Assembly (NCBI RefSeq): GCF_022378355.1
Contig: NZ_JAKMAJ010000014.1
Coordinates: 62,001-126,000, forward strand
Direction of reading: 5' to 3'
DNA: 64,000 nt
Source of the DNA: Brenneria bubanii
GTDB taxonomy: Bacteria; Pseudomonadota; Gammaproteobacteria; Enterobacterales; Enterobacteriaceae
Part shown: in pieces, positions 48,399-57,373 of the stretch
How positions within the stretch are numbered: position 1 is the stretch's first letter
Layout of the letters: each line of letters begins with the position of its first letter
Translations under genes and position numbers: made by a program
Notes under the pieces: model-generated
Told to the model about the DNA's origin: nothing
What the model saw: only the letters and a program-made list of their open reading frames with translations
Database searches by the model: none

Positions 48399-48458
48399 AT
48401 GTACCCCAGAGCTCAGGCACAGAAGCTTGATATCGAAGAGAACATGCCGTGCAACTGA
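48399..48458 (+). CDS. Possible 19-codon ORF after the YodC-like gene
   Basis: A 19-residue frame (MYPRAQAQKLDIEENMPCN) has GAGG 9 nt upstream and lies just before a strong terminator. No family is recognisable. It may be a leader-like peptide or chance. Confidence 0.25.
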   Translation: MYPRAQAQKLDIEENMPCN

Positions 48459-48484
48459 AAAAACGCTAAATGCCATGATTGGCG

Positions 48485-48536
48485 TAACGCAGTCCGGTTA
48501 GGCGTTTGAGCAGAGGCCTAAATCGGACTGCGTTTC
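48485..48536. terminator. Long hairpin terminator between YodC-like gene and AT-rich membrane gene
   Basis: AACGCAGTCCG and CGGACTGCGTT form an 11-bp outer stem, with an inner TTAGGC/GCCTAA stem between, forming a long structure shared by convergent genes. T-tracts are short. Confidence 0.75.
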
Positions 48537-48538
48537 AT

Positions 48539-49492
48539 TCAAGAGCTTGACTGTTCTGAAAAATTATTCAGTGCATTTATCTCTTGCCAAGAAAGAGCAA
48601 AAAAGTCCTTTTTTTGTAATTCAGTGATACCGTACAAACGCTCCCGAACCATACCTAAATTGTCTTCAGCGTGGAATAAGTAAACCGCCAGGAGATAATC
48701 ATAGATGAACTTTCCGAAACCAGCGTCTCCAAAATACAGTCGATAGGCAGACTGTATTTCTTTTTTATACTCCTCCCACTCTTCATCACTCAGCATGTTA
48801 CATGTAAGCCCCCAACGAATCAGCATGGCCGCCCGTTGTAAATTAAATGCAACAAAAGGTATTGCTGTATCATGATGTTTTTCAAGTTGAGTTAGCGTAA
48901 CCTCTGAAAATTCATCTAAAGTAGAAATAGCATCACTATATTTTGACTTAACATCCGGTCTATTTTCTTCTGGAAGCGAATTCAATAGTCCTTCAACAAA
49001 GCTGACAAGCTTTGCTTTTTCATCTATATCATAACTTAATACAAGATAATCGTAGGCAGGGTTTTTTATAATTCCGTGCTTATCCTTTTTTTTATTTATA
49101 CTATATGCCTCCCGGCTGTTTATATAGGATCTGGCATACTCTGCCAAATTTTTACGCATATCACAAACATCCATCAAGCTGGATAGCTTGACCACCAGAG
49201 CATCTGATTCATCTATAATAGGATGATGGACATTATTATTTACACCATAAGAAATTTTTGGCAAATCATCTTTAAAATTATAATTCATCAAAATATTCAA
49301 TAAAAACCTAAGAATGACAAATATAAATAAAACCCCCAAAAGCCAAAAAAACTTAGCATGAGCATTAGATAAATCAGCCCCTAAAATTTTTTCAATATAA
49401 GGAAATAAATAATGAATGATCGCCCCGAAAATAGCGATCCTGATAACCCCCATCATGAATTTTTTTATTATAGGTTTATAAACATCAAACAT
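48539..49492 (-). CDS. AT-rich membrane protein, possible DUF1266-like C-terminal domain
   Basis: A 317-residue protein with two N-terminal membrane helices (about 13-32 and 46-68) and a soluble rest. In the C-terminal part, RAAMLIRWGLTCNMLSDEEW followed by YRLYFGDAGFGKFIYDYLLAVY resembles the DUF1266 pattern (a WG, an EEAW-like element, then a SW/Y helix), but only by eye. Members are unassigned, often in accessory DNA. Rare ATA codons and low GC compared with neighbours indicate acquisition. No ribosome-binding site stronger than AAGGG lies upstream. Its neighbour is the decayed island patch before tRNA-Ser. Confidence 0.5.
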   Translation of the reverse strand: MFDVYKPIIKKFMMGVIRIAIFGAIIHYLFPYIEKILGADLSNAHAKFFWLLGVLFIFVILRFLLNILMNYNFKDDLPKISYGVNNNVHHPIIDESDALVVKLSSLMDVCDMRKNLAEYARSYINSREAYSINKKKDKHGIIKNPAYDYLVLSYDIDEKAKLVSFVEGLLNSLPEENRPDVKSKYSDAISTLDEFSEVTLTQLEKHHDTAIPFVAFNLQRAAMLIRWGLTCNMLSDEEWEEYKKEIQSAYRLYFGDAGFGKFIYDYLLAVYLFHAEDNLGMVRERLYGITELQKKDFFALSWQEINALNNFSEQSSS

Positions 49493-49663
49493 AAACGTCC
49501 CTTATAAATATACTTTTTTAAAGAATCATTATAACAAAATAGTCAAACTGCTCATATAAGATTTTAGCCGCGCCCCGCATCAGCCTCACAATAACCGCCT
49601 AAAGCACACAATGCTGATTACCTGATTCGAGAAGCATACGCATACGCGAGGTGTGCTCAATAA

Positions 49664-49927
49664 CATGTTAATGATGAGTCGGCCAATATTGAACGCCAGA
49701 TATAGCGGGAGGTATCACTGGAAAACCCCTTTTTCATTGCGTAACAGCGTGAAGATGAGTTTGAACCGAATTTTGATTCAATTTTAAGCAATGGCGCTGG
49801 CAAGAAAAAAGAAGATAAATGGATGCCGCCGCGCGTTTCCAAGAATAAGTACAGTTATTACGTAAAAACACCAGATAACCGGAGTATCACGTTATGCAAA
49901 ATAACAGTACTAAATAGCTGCGCCTAA
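49664..49927 (+). pseudogene. Decayed coding fragment with two in-frame stops
   Basis: One plus-strand frame reads as a protein tail with normal composition: ...ESANIERQI, stop (49703), REVSLENPFFIA, stop (49742), then QREDEFEPNFDSIL...GAGKKKEDKWMPPRVSKNK and a C-terminal end at 49925-49927. No family is recognised. The frame runs into the IS630-type remnant, so it is probably a broken accessory gene. Confidence 0.45.
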
Positions 49928-50137
49928 TATTGCAACACTTTTGCCTGCCCATGCCTGCCTCCCCGAGAATGAGCCGACGGTTTCCATAAAGCGACGAACT
50001 TTATTCAGCAGTCGGCACATCGCCTGCAGATGTTTTAACTGGCTGATAAATAAGACTGAACTTTTGCTGCTGCCGATCACATAGCTGACTTTACCTGTGC
50101 TGCTGTGTAACGTCCCTGTCAGATAGTATTTTTCATT
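49912..50137 (-). mobile_element. IS630-family transposase remnant with internal deletion
   Basis: Translated on the minus strand, the segment reads NEKYYLTGTLHSSTGKVSYV, then SSKSSVLFISQLK, matching a well-known core of IS630-family transposases (KYYL-G-LHS-TGKVSYVSG-SKSS-LFI--LK). After a jump it continues LLNKVRRFMETVGSFSGRQAW, matching the C-terminus (LLKKVRHFMETVSPFPGGKHG). The catalytic DNYIIHKS and WVNHVERLW parts between are missing, so it cannot be active. No terminal inverted repeats are discernible. Confidence 0.75.
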
Positions 50138-50338
50138 CTAACCGGGCGTCACTATGCGTTTCTGCTGGCCACGTACCTGCCAGTCCGCGCCGATTTTTGG
50201 GTTGAGATGGATAAGGGCATCTCAGATTACGAGGGGTCAAGCCGGGATAAGCAACTCTTCAGCAGACATAAAACAGAGAGTCAGGTGCTGGTCTACGACA
50301 GGAAAATCAAAGTCACACCAACGCTTGATAAAGAATAA
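50138..50338 (+). pseudogene. Decayed coding fragment right of the IS remnant
   Basis: A plus-strand frame with no start reads ...TGRHYAFLLATYLPVRADFW then VEMDKGISDYEGSSRDKQLF, ending YDRKIKVTPTLDKE and TAA at 50336-50338. It looks like a genuine protein C-terminus, of no recognised family, that begins inside the IS remnant. It could be the interrupted partner of the fragment on the other side or an unrelated gene. Confidence 0.4.
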
Positions 50339-50429
50339 TTATTCATTTTAGACGAGAGGTAACTCCAAGTGCGTACTCCAAGTTACCAAAAAGAAAACGG
50401 GCCAGCTTTCGCTAACCCGTTGAATTGGT

Positions 50430-50517
50430 TGGCGGAGGAGTAGAGATTCGAACTCTAGAACGCTTTCGCGTCGCCGGTTTTCAAGACCGGTGCCTTCAAC
50501 CACTCGGCCACTCCTCC
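50430..50517 (-). tRNA. serT: tRNA-Ser(UGA)
   Basis: An 88-nt class II tRNA. The acceptor stem GGAGGAG pairs with CTCCTCC. The D-arm GGCCGAGTGGTTGAAGGC, the anticodon arm CCGGT-CTTGAAA-ACCGG (anticodon TGA), a long variable arm CGACGCGAAAGCGTTC, the TTCGAATC T-loop, discriminator G and encoded CCA are all present. It lies between the accessory stretch and yccA, as serT does in E. coli. Confidence 0.97.
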
Positions 50518-50739
50518 GCAATGACGCGCACTATAAACAGTGAGCTGAGCCTTGTAAAGCCTCATTTTATCCAATTGCCTAAAAAATAATCTCTCGCGAT
50601 TCAAGTGAGCGTAAAATCGCCGCAATGTACATAAATGTATCAATTTGCAGAGTAAAGAAGGGTAAAACGGCTTTAATAACATCAGGCAACTATTTACTCT
50701 TTAACTTAGATTATGGCCCCCTGAAAGAGAGTCGCTAAT

Positions 50740-51399
50740 ATGGATCGTATTATTGCTTCGTCAAACCGCGAAAACTCGTTGCTTAGTACCCACAAGGTAT
50801 TGCGGAATACTTACTTTCTGCTATCGCTGACATTAGGCTTTTCCGCCGTTACAGCGACTGCCAGTACGGTATTTAATCTCCCAGCTCCGGGTTTGATATT
50901 CATGCTGATTGGTTTTTATGGCCTGATGTTTCTGACCTATAGGCTGGCAAACAGTCCGGCAGGCATACTGGCAGCCTTTGCACTGACGGGATTCATGGGG
51001 TACACGCTGGGTCCGTTGTTAAGCACGCTGATATCCGCCGGCTCAGGCGACATTATCATGCTTGCCTTAGGCGGAACCGCACTGGTCTTCTTCTGCTGTT
51101 CAGCCTATGTGCTGACGACCCGAAAGGACATGTCTTTTTTGTCCGGAATGATGATGGCGGGATTCGTCGTACTGTTGGTGGCGGTAATAGCAAACATATT
51201 CCTGCAAATTCCCGCCCTGCATCTGGCTATCAGCGCGCTGTTCATTCTGTTTTCCGCCGGCGCGATTCTCTGGGAAACCAGCAATATCATTCATGGCGGA
51301 GAAACCAACTATATCCGAGCCACGGTTAGCCTCTATGTCTCGATATATAACCTGTTTGTCAGCCTGTTGAGTATCCTGGGTATTATGCGCAGCAACTAA
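50740..51399 (+). CDS. yccA: YccA, FtsH protease modulator (Bax inhibitor-1 family)
   Basis: A 219-residue inner-membrane protein with seven hydrophobic segments, a BI-1 (UPF0005) family member and the same length as E. coli YccA. E. coli YccA binds the FtsH-HflKC complex and slows degradation of SecY. The N-terminus is cytoplasmic, rich in Ser/Asn ([12 protein letters not shown]), as needed for FtsH recognition. A terminator follows it. Confidence 0.94.
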   Translation: MDRIIASSNRENSLLSTHKVLRNTYFLLSLTLGFSAVTATASTVFNLPAPGLIFMLIGFYGLMFLTYRLANSPAGILAAFALTGFMGYTLGPLLSTLISAGSGDIIMLALGGTALVFFCCSAYVLTTRKDMSFLSGMMMAGFVVLLVAVIANIFLQIPALHLAISALFILFSAGAILWETSNIIHGGETNYIRATVSLYVSIYNLFVSLLSILGIMRSN

Positions 51400-51418
51400 C
51401 CATTGCAGTCGCTTGATC

Positions 51419-51446
51419 AAACCCCACCTGTGTGGGGTTTTTGTTT
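51419..51446 (+). terminator. yccA terminator
   Basis: AACCCCAC, CTGT-type loop, GTGGGGTT then a T-rich tail: a short hairpin 20 bp past the yccA stop. Confidence 0.85.
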
Positions 51447-51507
51447 TGTTTTTAGCAAAAGGAATTTTTGTTAAACTGCCATGATGTCCTATTGCAATAG
51501 AGGAAGT

Positions 51508-51837
51508 ATGTTGGAGTTCGAAGGTCGTATTATTGAAACGGATGCCCAAGGATACCTGATGGACAGTGCTGAATGGAGCGAGGCTTTAGCGCAGCGATTG
51601 GCTGAACAGGAAAATATTACGCTAACGGAAGCCCACTGGGAGGTTGTCCGGTTTGTCAGGGCATTCTACCTGGAGTTCAACACCTCCCCCGCTATTCGCA
51701 TGTTGGTTAAAGCAATGGCGCGAAAATACGGCGAAGAAAAAGGCAATAGCCGCTACCTGTATCGTTTATTTCCCAAGGGGCCAGCAAAGCAAGCGACCAA
51801 AATTGCCGGCTTACCCAAACCGGTCAAGTGTATATAA
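51508..51837 (+). CDS. tusE: TusE sulfurtransferase (DsrC family)
   Basis: A 109-residue protein, the last relay that passes persulfide sulfur from TusBCD to MnmA for 2-thiouridine in tRNA. The penultimate Cys108 (PVKCI) is the sulfur carrier. [20 protein letters not shown] and [20 protein letters not shown] are nearly identical to E. coli. Start at 51508 (AGAGGAAGT upstream) gives the E. coli length; extension to 51481 is unsupported. Confidence 0.96.
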   Translation: MLEFEGRIIETDAQGYLMDSAEWSEALAQRLAEQENITLTEAHWEVVRFVRAFYLEFNTSPAIRMLVKAMARKYGEEKGNSRYLYRLFPKGPAKQATKIAGLPKPVKCI

Positions 51838-51839
51838 CG

Positions 51840-52118
51840 CTAATAGCGAACTTTAAAGCCTTTGTAATCCGTCTTGCCATGTGGCTCAGTAAGCACCTTT
51901 TCAACTCTGGCGCTACGTGGGCCGCCTTGCTTCAACCATGCAACCAATTTTTCGACAACTTGATGTTCGCCACAGGCGATAACCTCCACACTGCCATCGC
52001 CACTGTTGCGCACATAGCCGTTGATACCAAGCTGAGTAGCGCAGTGTTGAGTGCTGTAACGAAAGCCGACACCCTGCACTACGCCATAGACGTAAGCAGC
52101 GACTGATACTGTAGCCAT
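51840..52118 (-). CDS. yccX: Acylphosphatase YccX
   Basis: A 92-residue acylphosphatase, the size of E. coli YccX. Arg20 (VQGVGFRY) and Asn38 ([12 protein letters not shown]) are the catalytic pair. It hydrolyses acyl phosphates such as acetyl or carbamoyl phosphate. It lies tail-to-tail with tusE, 2 bp apart. Confidence 0.95.
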   Translation of the reverse strand: MATVSVAAYVYGVVQGVGFRYSTQHCATQLGINGYVRNSGDGSVEVIACGEHQVVEKLVAWLKQGGPRSARVEKVLTEPHGKTDYKGFKVRY

Positions 52119-52316
52119 TCACCTTTCTCCTGTTTTATTCATTATGGAACAGGCATCTATGATGATGACTGCATTCGCCGAAAATGAATCATATTAATAT
52201 CATCGTATCCGGCCAAGTTTTTTGTGTAAAAAACAAGCTTCCCAATGACTCGATCTACTTGAAAAGGCGCCATTCTCCCCCATTTAAAAAGTGTTATAGA
52301 TTTTTCAGGAGATTAT

Positions 52317-52625
52317 ATGATCATCTGTAAATTTGGAATCGGACAGCAGATTCGTCATAAGCTTATGGGATATCCGGGCGTCATTATCGACATCGACCCC
52401 GAATATTCATTAGAAGCCCCAAAATGGGAAGAACTAGACGTAAATGATATGCTGCGAACGGCGCCCTGGTACCATGTCGTGATGGAAGATGAAGAAGGCC
52501 AGCCTATACATACTTATCTGGCGGAAGCTCAACTGATAAAAGAGGATCCTCAACAGGATGAGCACCCTTCACTGGATGAGCTGGCCAAGGTCATTCAACG
52601 CCGTGCGCCGCAATTGCGCCATTGA
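52317..52625 (+). CDS. hspQ: HspQ heat-shock protein, Lon substrate and specificity factor
   Basis: A 102-residue YccV-like protein. [27 protein letters not shown] and [20 protein letters not shown] are the conserved core. E. coli HspQ enhances Lon degradation of substrates and is degraded itself. AGGAG lies 7 nt before the ATG. Alone after yccX in the E. coli order. Confidence 0.94.
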   Translation: MIICKFGIGQQIRHKLMGYPGVIIDIDPEYSLEAPKWEELDVNDMLRTAPWYHVVMEDEEGQPIHTYLAEAQLIKEDPQQDEHPSLDELAKVIQRRAPQLRH

Positions 52626-52653
52626 TGGCGACACAGCATATCTGGCCCATGAA

Positions 52654-52687
52654 CATTTACCGGTTGTCACGATCAAACCGGTAAATG
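52654..52687. terminator. Perfect hairpin between hspQ and yccU
   Basis: CATTTACCGGTT (52654-52665) and AACCGGTAAATG (52676-52687) form a perfect 12-bp stem around 10 nt, between convergent genes. No strong T-run follows. Confidence 0.65.
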
Positions 52688-52698
52688 CGGCGAACATA

Positions 52699-53115
52699 TT
52701 ATTTTTCTAATCCCAGTCGTGGAATTTCAATCTTGGGACAGCGATCCATCACCACTTGCAGCCCCGCATCGCGCGCCAGATTCGCCGCTGGCTCATTAAT
52801 GACGCCAAGCTGTAGCCACAGTACATCGGCGCCAATATCAATAGTCTGTTGGGCGATTTCATAAGCGGCTTCTGGTTGACGAAAAACATCAACCATATCG
52901 ATATGCTGCGGAATTTCATTCAGGCTGGCGTAAACTTTTTGACCTTGTAAAATTTGCCCGGCTAATTTTGGGCTCACGGGTATAACGTCATAACCCTGAG
53001 CAAGCAGATAGGCCATTACGCCGTAGCTGGGGCGTGTTGCCTTATCACTCGCTCCAACCAGAGCAATGGTTTTTACTGTCTGAAGTACAGATTCAATATC
53101 GCTGTCTTTTGTCAT
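52699..53115 (-). CDS. yccU: YccU, CoA-binding (Rossmann-like) protein
   Basis: A 138-residue CoA-binding domain protein. TIALVGASDKATRPSYGV at about residues 17-34 binds the nucleotide; VIPVSPKLAG, WLQLGVINEPAANLA and MDRCPKIEIPRLGL are conserved. Related domains sit in succinyl-CoA synthetase-like proteins; YccU has no assigned function. The start at 53115 matches E. coli YccU (137 aa); the reading to 53157 is unsupported. Confidence 0.9.
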   Translation of the reverse strand: MTKDSDIESVLQTVKTIALVGASDKATRPSYGVMAYLLAQGYDVIPVSPKLAGQILQGQKVYASLNEIPQHIDMVDVFRQPEAAYEIAQQTIDIGADVLWLQLGVINEPAANLARDAGLQVVMDRCPKIEIPRLGLEK

Positions 53116-53339
53116 GATAGGTACCTTTTCTGATATGCAGTACAAAGTACCGTACATTTTTCAACATGAAAAGGTGTCGTCATCTTGTTCTAAAATCACG
53201 CATAAACCACAGACGGGCATAAAGGAAGATCCTCACACAATCGCCACAAATAATAACGCGATATTGCAAATTGAAATCTTTGACACATTCCGACAATTGT
53301 CTGACAATATTCAGGTCGATGATTTTTTTGGGGATATTA

Positions 53340-54011
53340 ATGAAGCCAGGCCTTTTCGCTGCATGCCTTTTCACTGCGGTTACCAGCTCGCCTGCCATAG
53401 CAATTACGTTGAAATTGGATCCCGATATCGATCTTATCGTTGTGGATGGGCAAAAGGTATCCAGCTCGATTTTAAAAGGCGCTGACAGCCTTGAGCTTGA
53501 TAGCGGACAGCATCAACTTCTTTTTAAAGTAGTAAAAGATATTCGCGCGCCGGCCCATTCCCAAACTAATTACACCTCTCCCGCATTGATTGCCTCGTTT
53601 TATGCCAAAAAACTCACATCCGTCTCGTTTAAATTACCCGCACTGGAAACAATGTCGGAGCGCAAAAAATTCGATCAACAGGCAAACTATCAGCTAATCG
53701 ATGAAAAACAACAAATCATCCCTAGCCAAATGGATATACTGAATGTGACCGATGACGAGTTGGCCTATAAAATAGAAACAAAAATGGCCGAATATAATGC
53801 AGCTAAACATCGCGCCTCGGTTGCACAATTTTCCAAAATGATAACGTCTACAAAAAAAGATCTGGTGGAAAATGGAGCAATAAAAGATACGCCGGACGAT
53901 GCAACCAATGCCGAAACGCCATTTTCAATGATGCAATATTGGTTTCAAAAAGCGGATAAAGAGACTCAACAACGCTTCCTGCACTGGGTGCAGCAAAAAG
54001 AGACCGATTGA
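53340..54011 (+). CDS. csgI: YccT/CsgI, DUF2057 periplasmic inhibitor of curli synthesis
   Basis: A 223-residue exported protein of the DUF2057 family. A signal peptide (about residues 1-20, SSPAIA-ITLKL) precedes LKLDPDIDLIVVDGQK and LELDSGQHQLLFKV. E. coli YccT (CsgI) inhibits CsgA fibre growth in the periplasm. No csg genes are in this window, so the partner here is unknown. I chose the ATG at 53340; longer frames to 53271 add non-signal residues. Confidence 0.85.
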   Translation: MKPGLFAACLFTAVTSSPAIAITLKLDPDIDLIVVDGQKVSSSILKGADSLELDSGQHQLLFKVVKDIRAPAHSQTNYTSPALIASFYAKKLTSVSFKLPALETMSERKKFDQQANYQLIDEKQQIIPSQMDILNVTDDELAYKIETKMAEYNAAKHRASVAQFSKMITSTKKDLVENGAIKDTPDDATNAETPFSMMQYWFQKADKETQQRFLHWVQQKETD

Positions 54012-54164
54012 GAGGTTAAAGTGGTTATTTAACGTTCGGTTGCGATGAATTTCTGCTGGATAGCCGCATTTTTCCCTTTTATTCCTTTGCAGTGAAACGG
54101 GCTTTTCGTAATCTGTCTTCCTGATACCGATGGCCCTGCCATACCACCGATGAAGGACATAAGC

Positions 54165-54623
54165 ATGGAGTACACCACCCGCACCATCGCCGCACATAAA
54201 CATATCGCTCTGGTCGCGCACGATCACTGCAAACAATCCTTGTTGGATTGGGTAGGAACGAATAAAGCGGTGCTTGCCGAACATCAGCTTTATGCCACGG
54301 GCACAACGGGTAATTTGATTCAGTTGAATACCGGCCTTCCGGTCAAAAGTATGCTGAGCGGTCCTATGGGCGGCGATCAACAGGTCGGTGCGTTAATTTC
54401 CGAAGGGAAAATAGACTTGATGATTTTCTTTTGGGATCCACTTAACGCCGTACCGCATGACCCGGATGTTAAGGCGCTGCTGCGGCTGGCCACCGTCTGG
54501 AATATCCCGGTAGCGACCAACCGCTCGACGGCGGATTTTCTCATTAACTCAGCGCTGTTCACCCAACCCGTACAAATCGCCATTCCCGATTATCAGCGCT
54601 ATCTCCAGGAACGCTTGAAATAA
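54165..54623 (+). CDS. mgsA: Methylglyoxal synthase
   Basis: A 152-residue enzyme, same length as E. coli MgsA, that converts dihydroxyacetone phosphate to methylglyoxal, a bypass used when sugar phosphates accumulate. [37 protein letters not shown] and [18 protein letters not shown] with the catalytic Asp are intact. It may be linked to glucose-phosphate control at ptsG. A terminator follows at 54648-54672. Confidence 0.96.
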   Translation: MEYTTRTIAAHKHIALVAHDHCKQSLLDWVGTNKAVLAEHQLYATGTTGNLIQLNTGLPVKSMLSGPMGGDQQVGALISEGKIDLMIFFWDPLNAVPHDPDVKALLRLATVWNIPVATNRSTADFLINSALFTQPVQIAIPDYQRYLQERLK

Positions 54624-54647
54624 GCGGCCCGTCTGTTACTTAAACTC

Positions 54648-54672
54648 GCCGACGCACCGCCGTCGGCTTTTT
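54648..54672 (+). terminator. mgsA terminator
   Basis: GCCGACG (54648-54654), 6-nt loop, CGTCGGC (54661-54667), then a T5 run. Confidence 0.88.
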
Positions 54673-54685
54673 ACTACTTTCACCC

Positions 54686-56740
54686 TCAAGGTTTACGCTG
54701 CACCGGCACGCCCAATTGACGCAACGGCTGGATAAACACCGACGGGTTTTTACTGTCCTGTAATAACCACACTTTATGTTTGGCTCGGGTCAATGCGACA
54801 TACAGCAAGCGTCGTTCTTCCGCATCAGGAAAGTCTTCAGGCGCAGGTAAAAGCACCTGTTCAAGAATCGACTCCCGCGGCGGCGCGGGAAATCCCTCTT
54901 TGCCGTCATGCATGCCGACGATAATCACATATTCGGCCTGCTGGCCTTTACTGGCATGAACCGTCATAAAATCAATATGAAGTTTCGGCCATCTTGTCCC
55001 TGCCTTCTGCAACACCTGAGGACGTAGGTGGTGGTAGCGGGAGAGGATCAGAATCCGCTCCTCCGCCTTAACATAACCGCTCAATTTATCCAGCAACGGC
55101 TCCAGTTGTTCCTGAGGGAGGATGGTAATTGCTTTTTTATCCCCTTTATTCAGACTATTAAGCGGTTTTTGTAGCTGATATGGATTCTGCTGAATAAATT
55201 GATTGGCGACCTCGCCGATACGCTCATTGAAGCGATAAGTGGTATCCAATGCGCATTGTTCGCTGACCCCGAAGTGTTGCTCAAAAGCGGTTGTCAGAGA
55301 CATTTGCGCGCCACTAAAACGGTAAATGGCCTGCCAGTCATCACCGACGGCAAAGAGAGATGTTCTGCTGTTTTGCCTGCGTAATGCAGACAACAGCGCC
55401 GCACGCTGGGGAGAGATATCCTGGAACTCATCGACTAGAATATGCTTCCACGGACTGATAAAACGCCCCTTATCCAATATATTCACCGCCTGATGGATCA
55501 AGCCGGAAAAATCCAACGCATTCTCATCCTTCAGGGCTTTCTTCCAGGCTTTCAGCAACGGCGCCATCAAACGGACTTTTTGCTGAAATAACGCACGAAT
55601 CTCATCCGGAGCCTGTTCAACCATTTCACTCTGACTCCCTCCGTGCATACGCATCAGACCGACCCAACGCTCCAGTCGCCCCGCCAACCGCTCGGATAAC
55701 GCCTTATCATGCCAGAAATCGCCTTCAGGCAGAGACCACGCCAGTTCGTCATTCAGCCACTGACGCCAACCTTTAGCCTGAGTTTTTTTCTCTGAGCATT
55801 GTTGTTGCCAGTTTCGAATCAACAATTCACGCCGTGTTTTACCCTCTATTTCCAGTCGGCTTATCGTGGGCGTTTTTCGGCTTGATTGCTCAATAATATG
55901 CAACGCTAACGCATGAAAGGTTTTCGCCTGAATGTCTTTGGTGTGTAACCGAGCCTGAATACGCCCATTCATCTCTTCTGCGGCTTTTCGCCCAAACGCC
56001 AACAGCAAAATCTGTTCAGGAATCGCCTCCCCACGGTGCATTAACCAGGCGGCACGAGCCACTAGCACCGAGGTTTTACCACTGCCGGCGCCGGCCAGCA
56101 CCAATACCGCATCTTCGCCGTTCATAACCGCTTTAGATTGCGCGACATTTAACGCCGTCGTTTCTACAGATCGGAAAAAATCCTGCTCCAGCGCCAGAGT
56201 GCGATCCATCCAATTCTGATTGCACGCCTCCCGACGCTTAGCGCCACGATCGAGCCACTGCTGGCAAAGTTGGTAGTTATCCCGACAACGGTCAAACTCA
56301 TCAAGGCGGCCTACCGGCAGCGGGAGCGATGCCAGGGTGTTGCAGATATTTTCCTGTAACTCTACCAATGCATTACGGTCAAACCAGTTATCCTGCTGCT
56401 CCAGCGCATGAATTTCATCCGCTTGTTTTCGCAGCACGTCCGCACTCACGAGGCTCATCTCCTCGCTCCATGATTGCCAGGACTGAAGTAAATAGCGGTA
56501 AAACGCCTGCGTTTCCTGCCATTCGGTTCCGTGTAAACGCACAACCTTGTCGGCAGGCAGTTCAAACTCCAATTCACCCCACACCAGGCCTCTTTTGCAG
56601 TGAATATTCAAGAGTTGGTTGAATGGGATGATATATTCGTGTTTATCGCCACTCACTTCGACGCCCGCGTTGAGCAGCCTCACCCGGTTATAGGGATGCT
56701 GAGCCAAATGCTTACCTATCGATGTTGATTTAAGCTCCAT
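54686..56740 (-). CDS. helD: DNA helicase IV
   Basis: A 684-residue UvrD-type superfamily 1 3'-5' helicase (length as E. coli HelD). The P-loop AGAGSGKTS spans about residues 216-224, VDEFQDISPQRA is the Walker B/DExx motif, GDDWQAIYRFSGA is motif III and HASKGQQAEYVI is motif V; LYVALTRAK is motif VI. HelD unwinds duplex DNA in recombination and repair. Downstream convergent partner mgsA shares the gap terminator. Confidence 0.95.
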   Translation of the reverse strand: MELKSTSIGKHLAQHPYNRVRLLNAGVEVSGDKHEYIIPFNQLLNIHCKRGLVWGELEFELPADKVVRLHGTEWQETQAFYRYLLQSWQSWSEEMSLVSADVLRKQADEIHALEQQDNWFDRNALVELQENICNTLASLPLPVGRLDEFDRCRDNYQLCQQWLDRGAKRREACNQNWMDRTLALEQDFFRSVETTALNVAQSKAVMNGEDAVLVLAGAGSGKTSVLVARAAWLMHRGEAIPEQILLLAFGRKAAEEMNGRIQARLHTKDIQAKTFHALALHIIEQSSRKTPTISRLEIEGKTRRELLIRNWQQQCSEKKTQAKGWRQWLNDELAWSLPEGDFWHDKALSERLAGRLERWVGLMRMHGGSQSEMVEQAPDEIRALFQQKVRLMAPLLKAWKKALKDENALDFSGLIHQAVNILDKGRFISPWKHILVDEFQDISPQRAALLSALRRQNSRTSLFAVGDDWQAIYRFSGAQMSLTTAFEQHFGVSEQCALDTTYRFNERIGEVANQFIQQNPYQLQKPLNSLNKGDKKAITILPQEQLEPLLDKLSGYVKAEERILILSRYHHLRPQVLQKAGTRWPKLHIDFMTVHASKGQQAEYVIIVGMHDGKEGFPAPPRESILEQVLLPAPEDFPDAEERRLLYVALTRAKHKVWLLQDSKNPSVFIQPLRQLGVPVQRKP

Positions 56741-56908
56741 GATATTTGCGCCATGAATATTGTGAGGTTTGAATCGTCATCATCGTAGTTTACCCGTTAT
56801 CTGCATTCAGGCTCTAGCCTTAAAAACAGGTTAGGATATCTTGGTGGTTAATGTAATAATTCTTTTATCATCATAGAGTTTGGTCGCACTGAAAACACTG
56901 GAGAAATT

Positions 56909-57355
56909 ATGCGCACCGTATTGAATATCCTTAATTTCGTGCTGGGAGGTTTTTTCACCACCTTAGCCTGGCTTCTCGCCACTGTGGTGAGCGCCCTGCT
57001 GATATTCACGCTGCCGCTAACACGGTCATGCTGGGAAATCACCAAATTGTCTTTTCTGCCTTATGGCAACGAAGCCATTCACGTCGATGAACTACGCCCG
57101 GATGGAAAAAACGCCATTTTAAATGCCGGCGGCGCCGTGCTGAATATAGTCTGGTTTATTTTCTTTGGCTGGTGGTTATGTCTGTCACATATCATCACGG
57201 GCATTGCGCAATGTATTACCATCATCGGCATTCCCGTCGGCATCGCCAACTTTAAAATTGCAGCCATCGCGCTATGGCCGGTAGGTCGCCGCGTCGTGTC
57301 GGTTGAGATGGCGCAGGCAGCCAGAGAAGAAAACGCACGCCGTAACTTTCGTTAA
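56909..57355 (+). CDS. yccF: YccF inner-membrane protein (DUF307)
   Basis: A 148-residue membrane protein with about four hydrophobic segments, same length as E. coli YccF. FVLGGFFTTLAWLL, PLTRSCWEITKLSFLPYG and GIPVGIANFKIAAIALWPVG are conserved DUF307 stretches. Function unknown. It is followed 18 bp later by yccS, so they are cotranscribed. Confidence 0.93.
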   Translation: MRTVLNILNFVLGGFFTTLAWLLATVVSALLIFTLPLTRSCWEITKLSFLPYGNEAIHVDELRPDGKNAILNAGGAVLNIVWFIFFGWWLCLSHIITGIAQCITIIGIPVGIANFKIAAIALWPVGRRVVSVEMAQAAREENARRNFR

Positions 57356-57373
57356 CAGAGTCAAGAGGAAATA

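Noticed and set aside
49657-49842. 61-codon minus-strand frame in the decayed patch
   Set aside because: It is antisense to a better-supported plus-strand fragment and has no family resemblance.
48330-50430. Duplicate of the tRNA-Ser 3' end marking an island border
   Set aside because: No second copy of the acceptor/T-arm sequence is seen between 48.3 and 50.4 kb.
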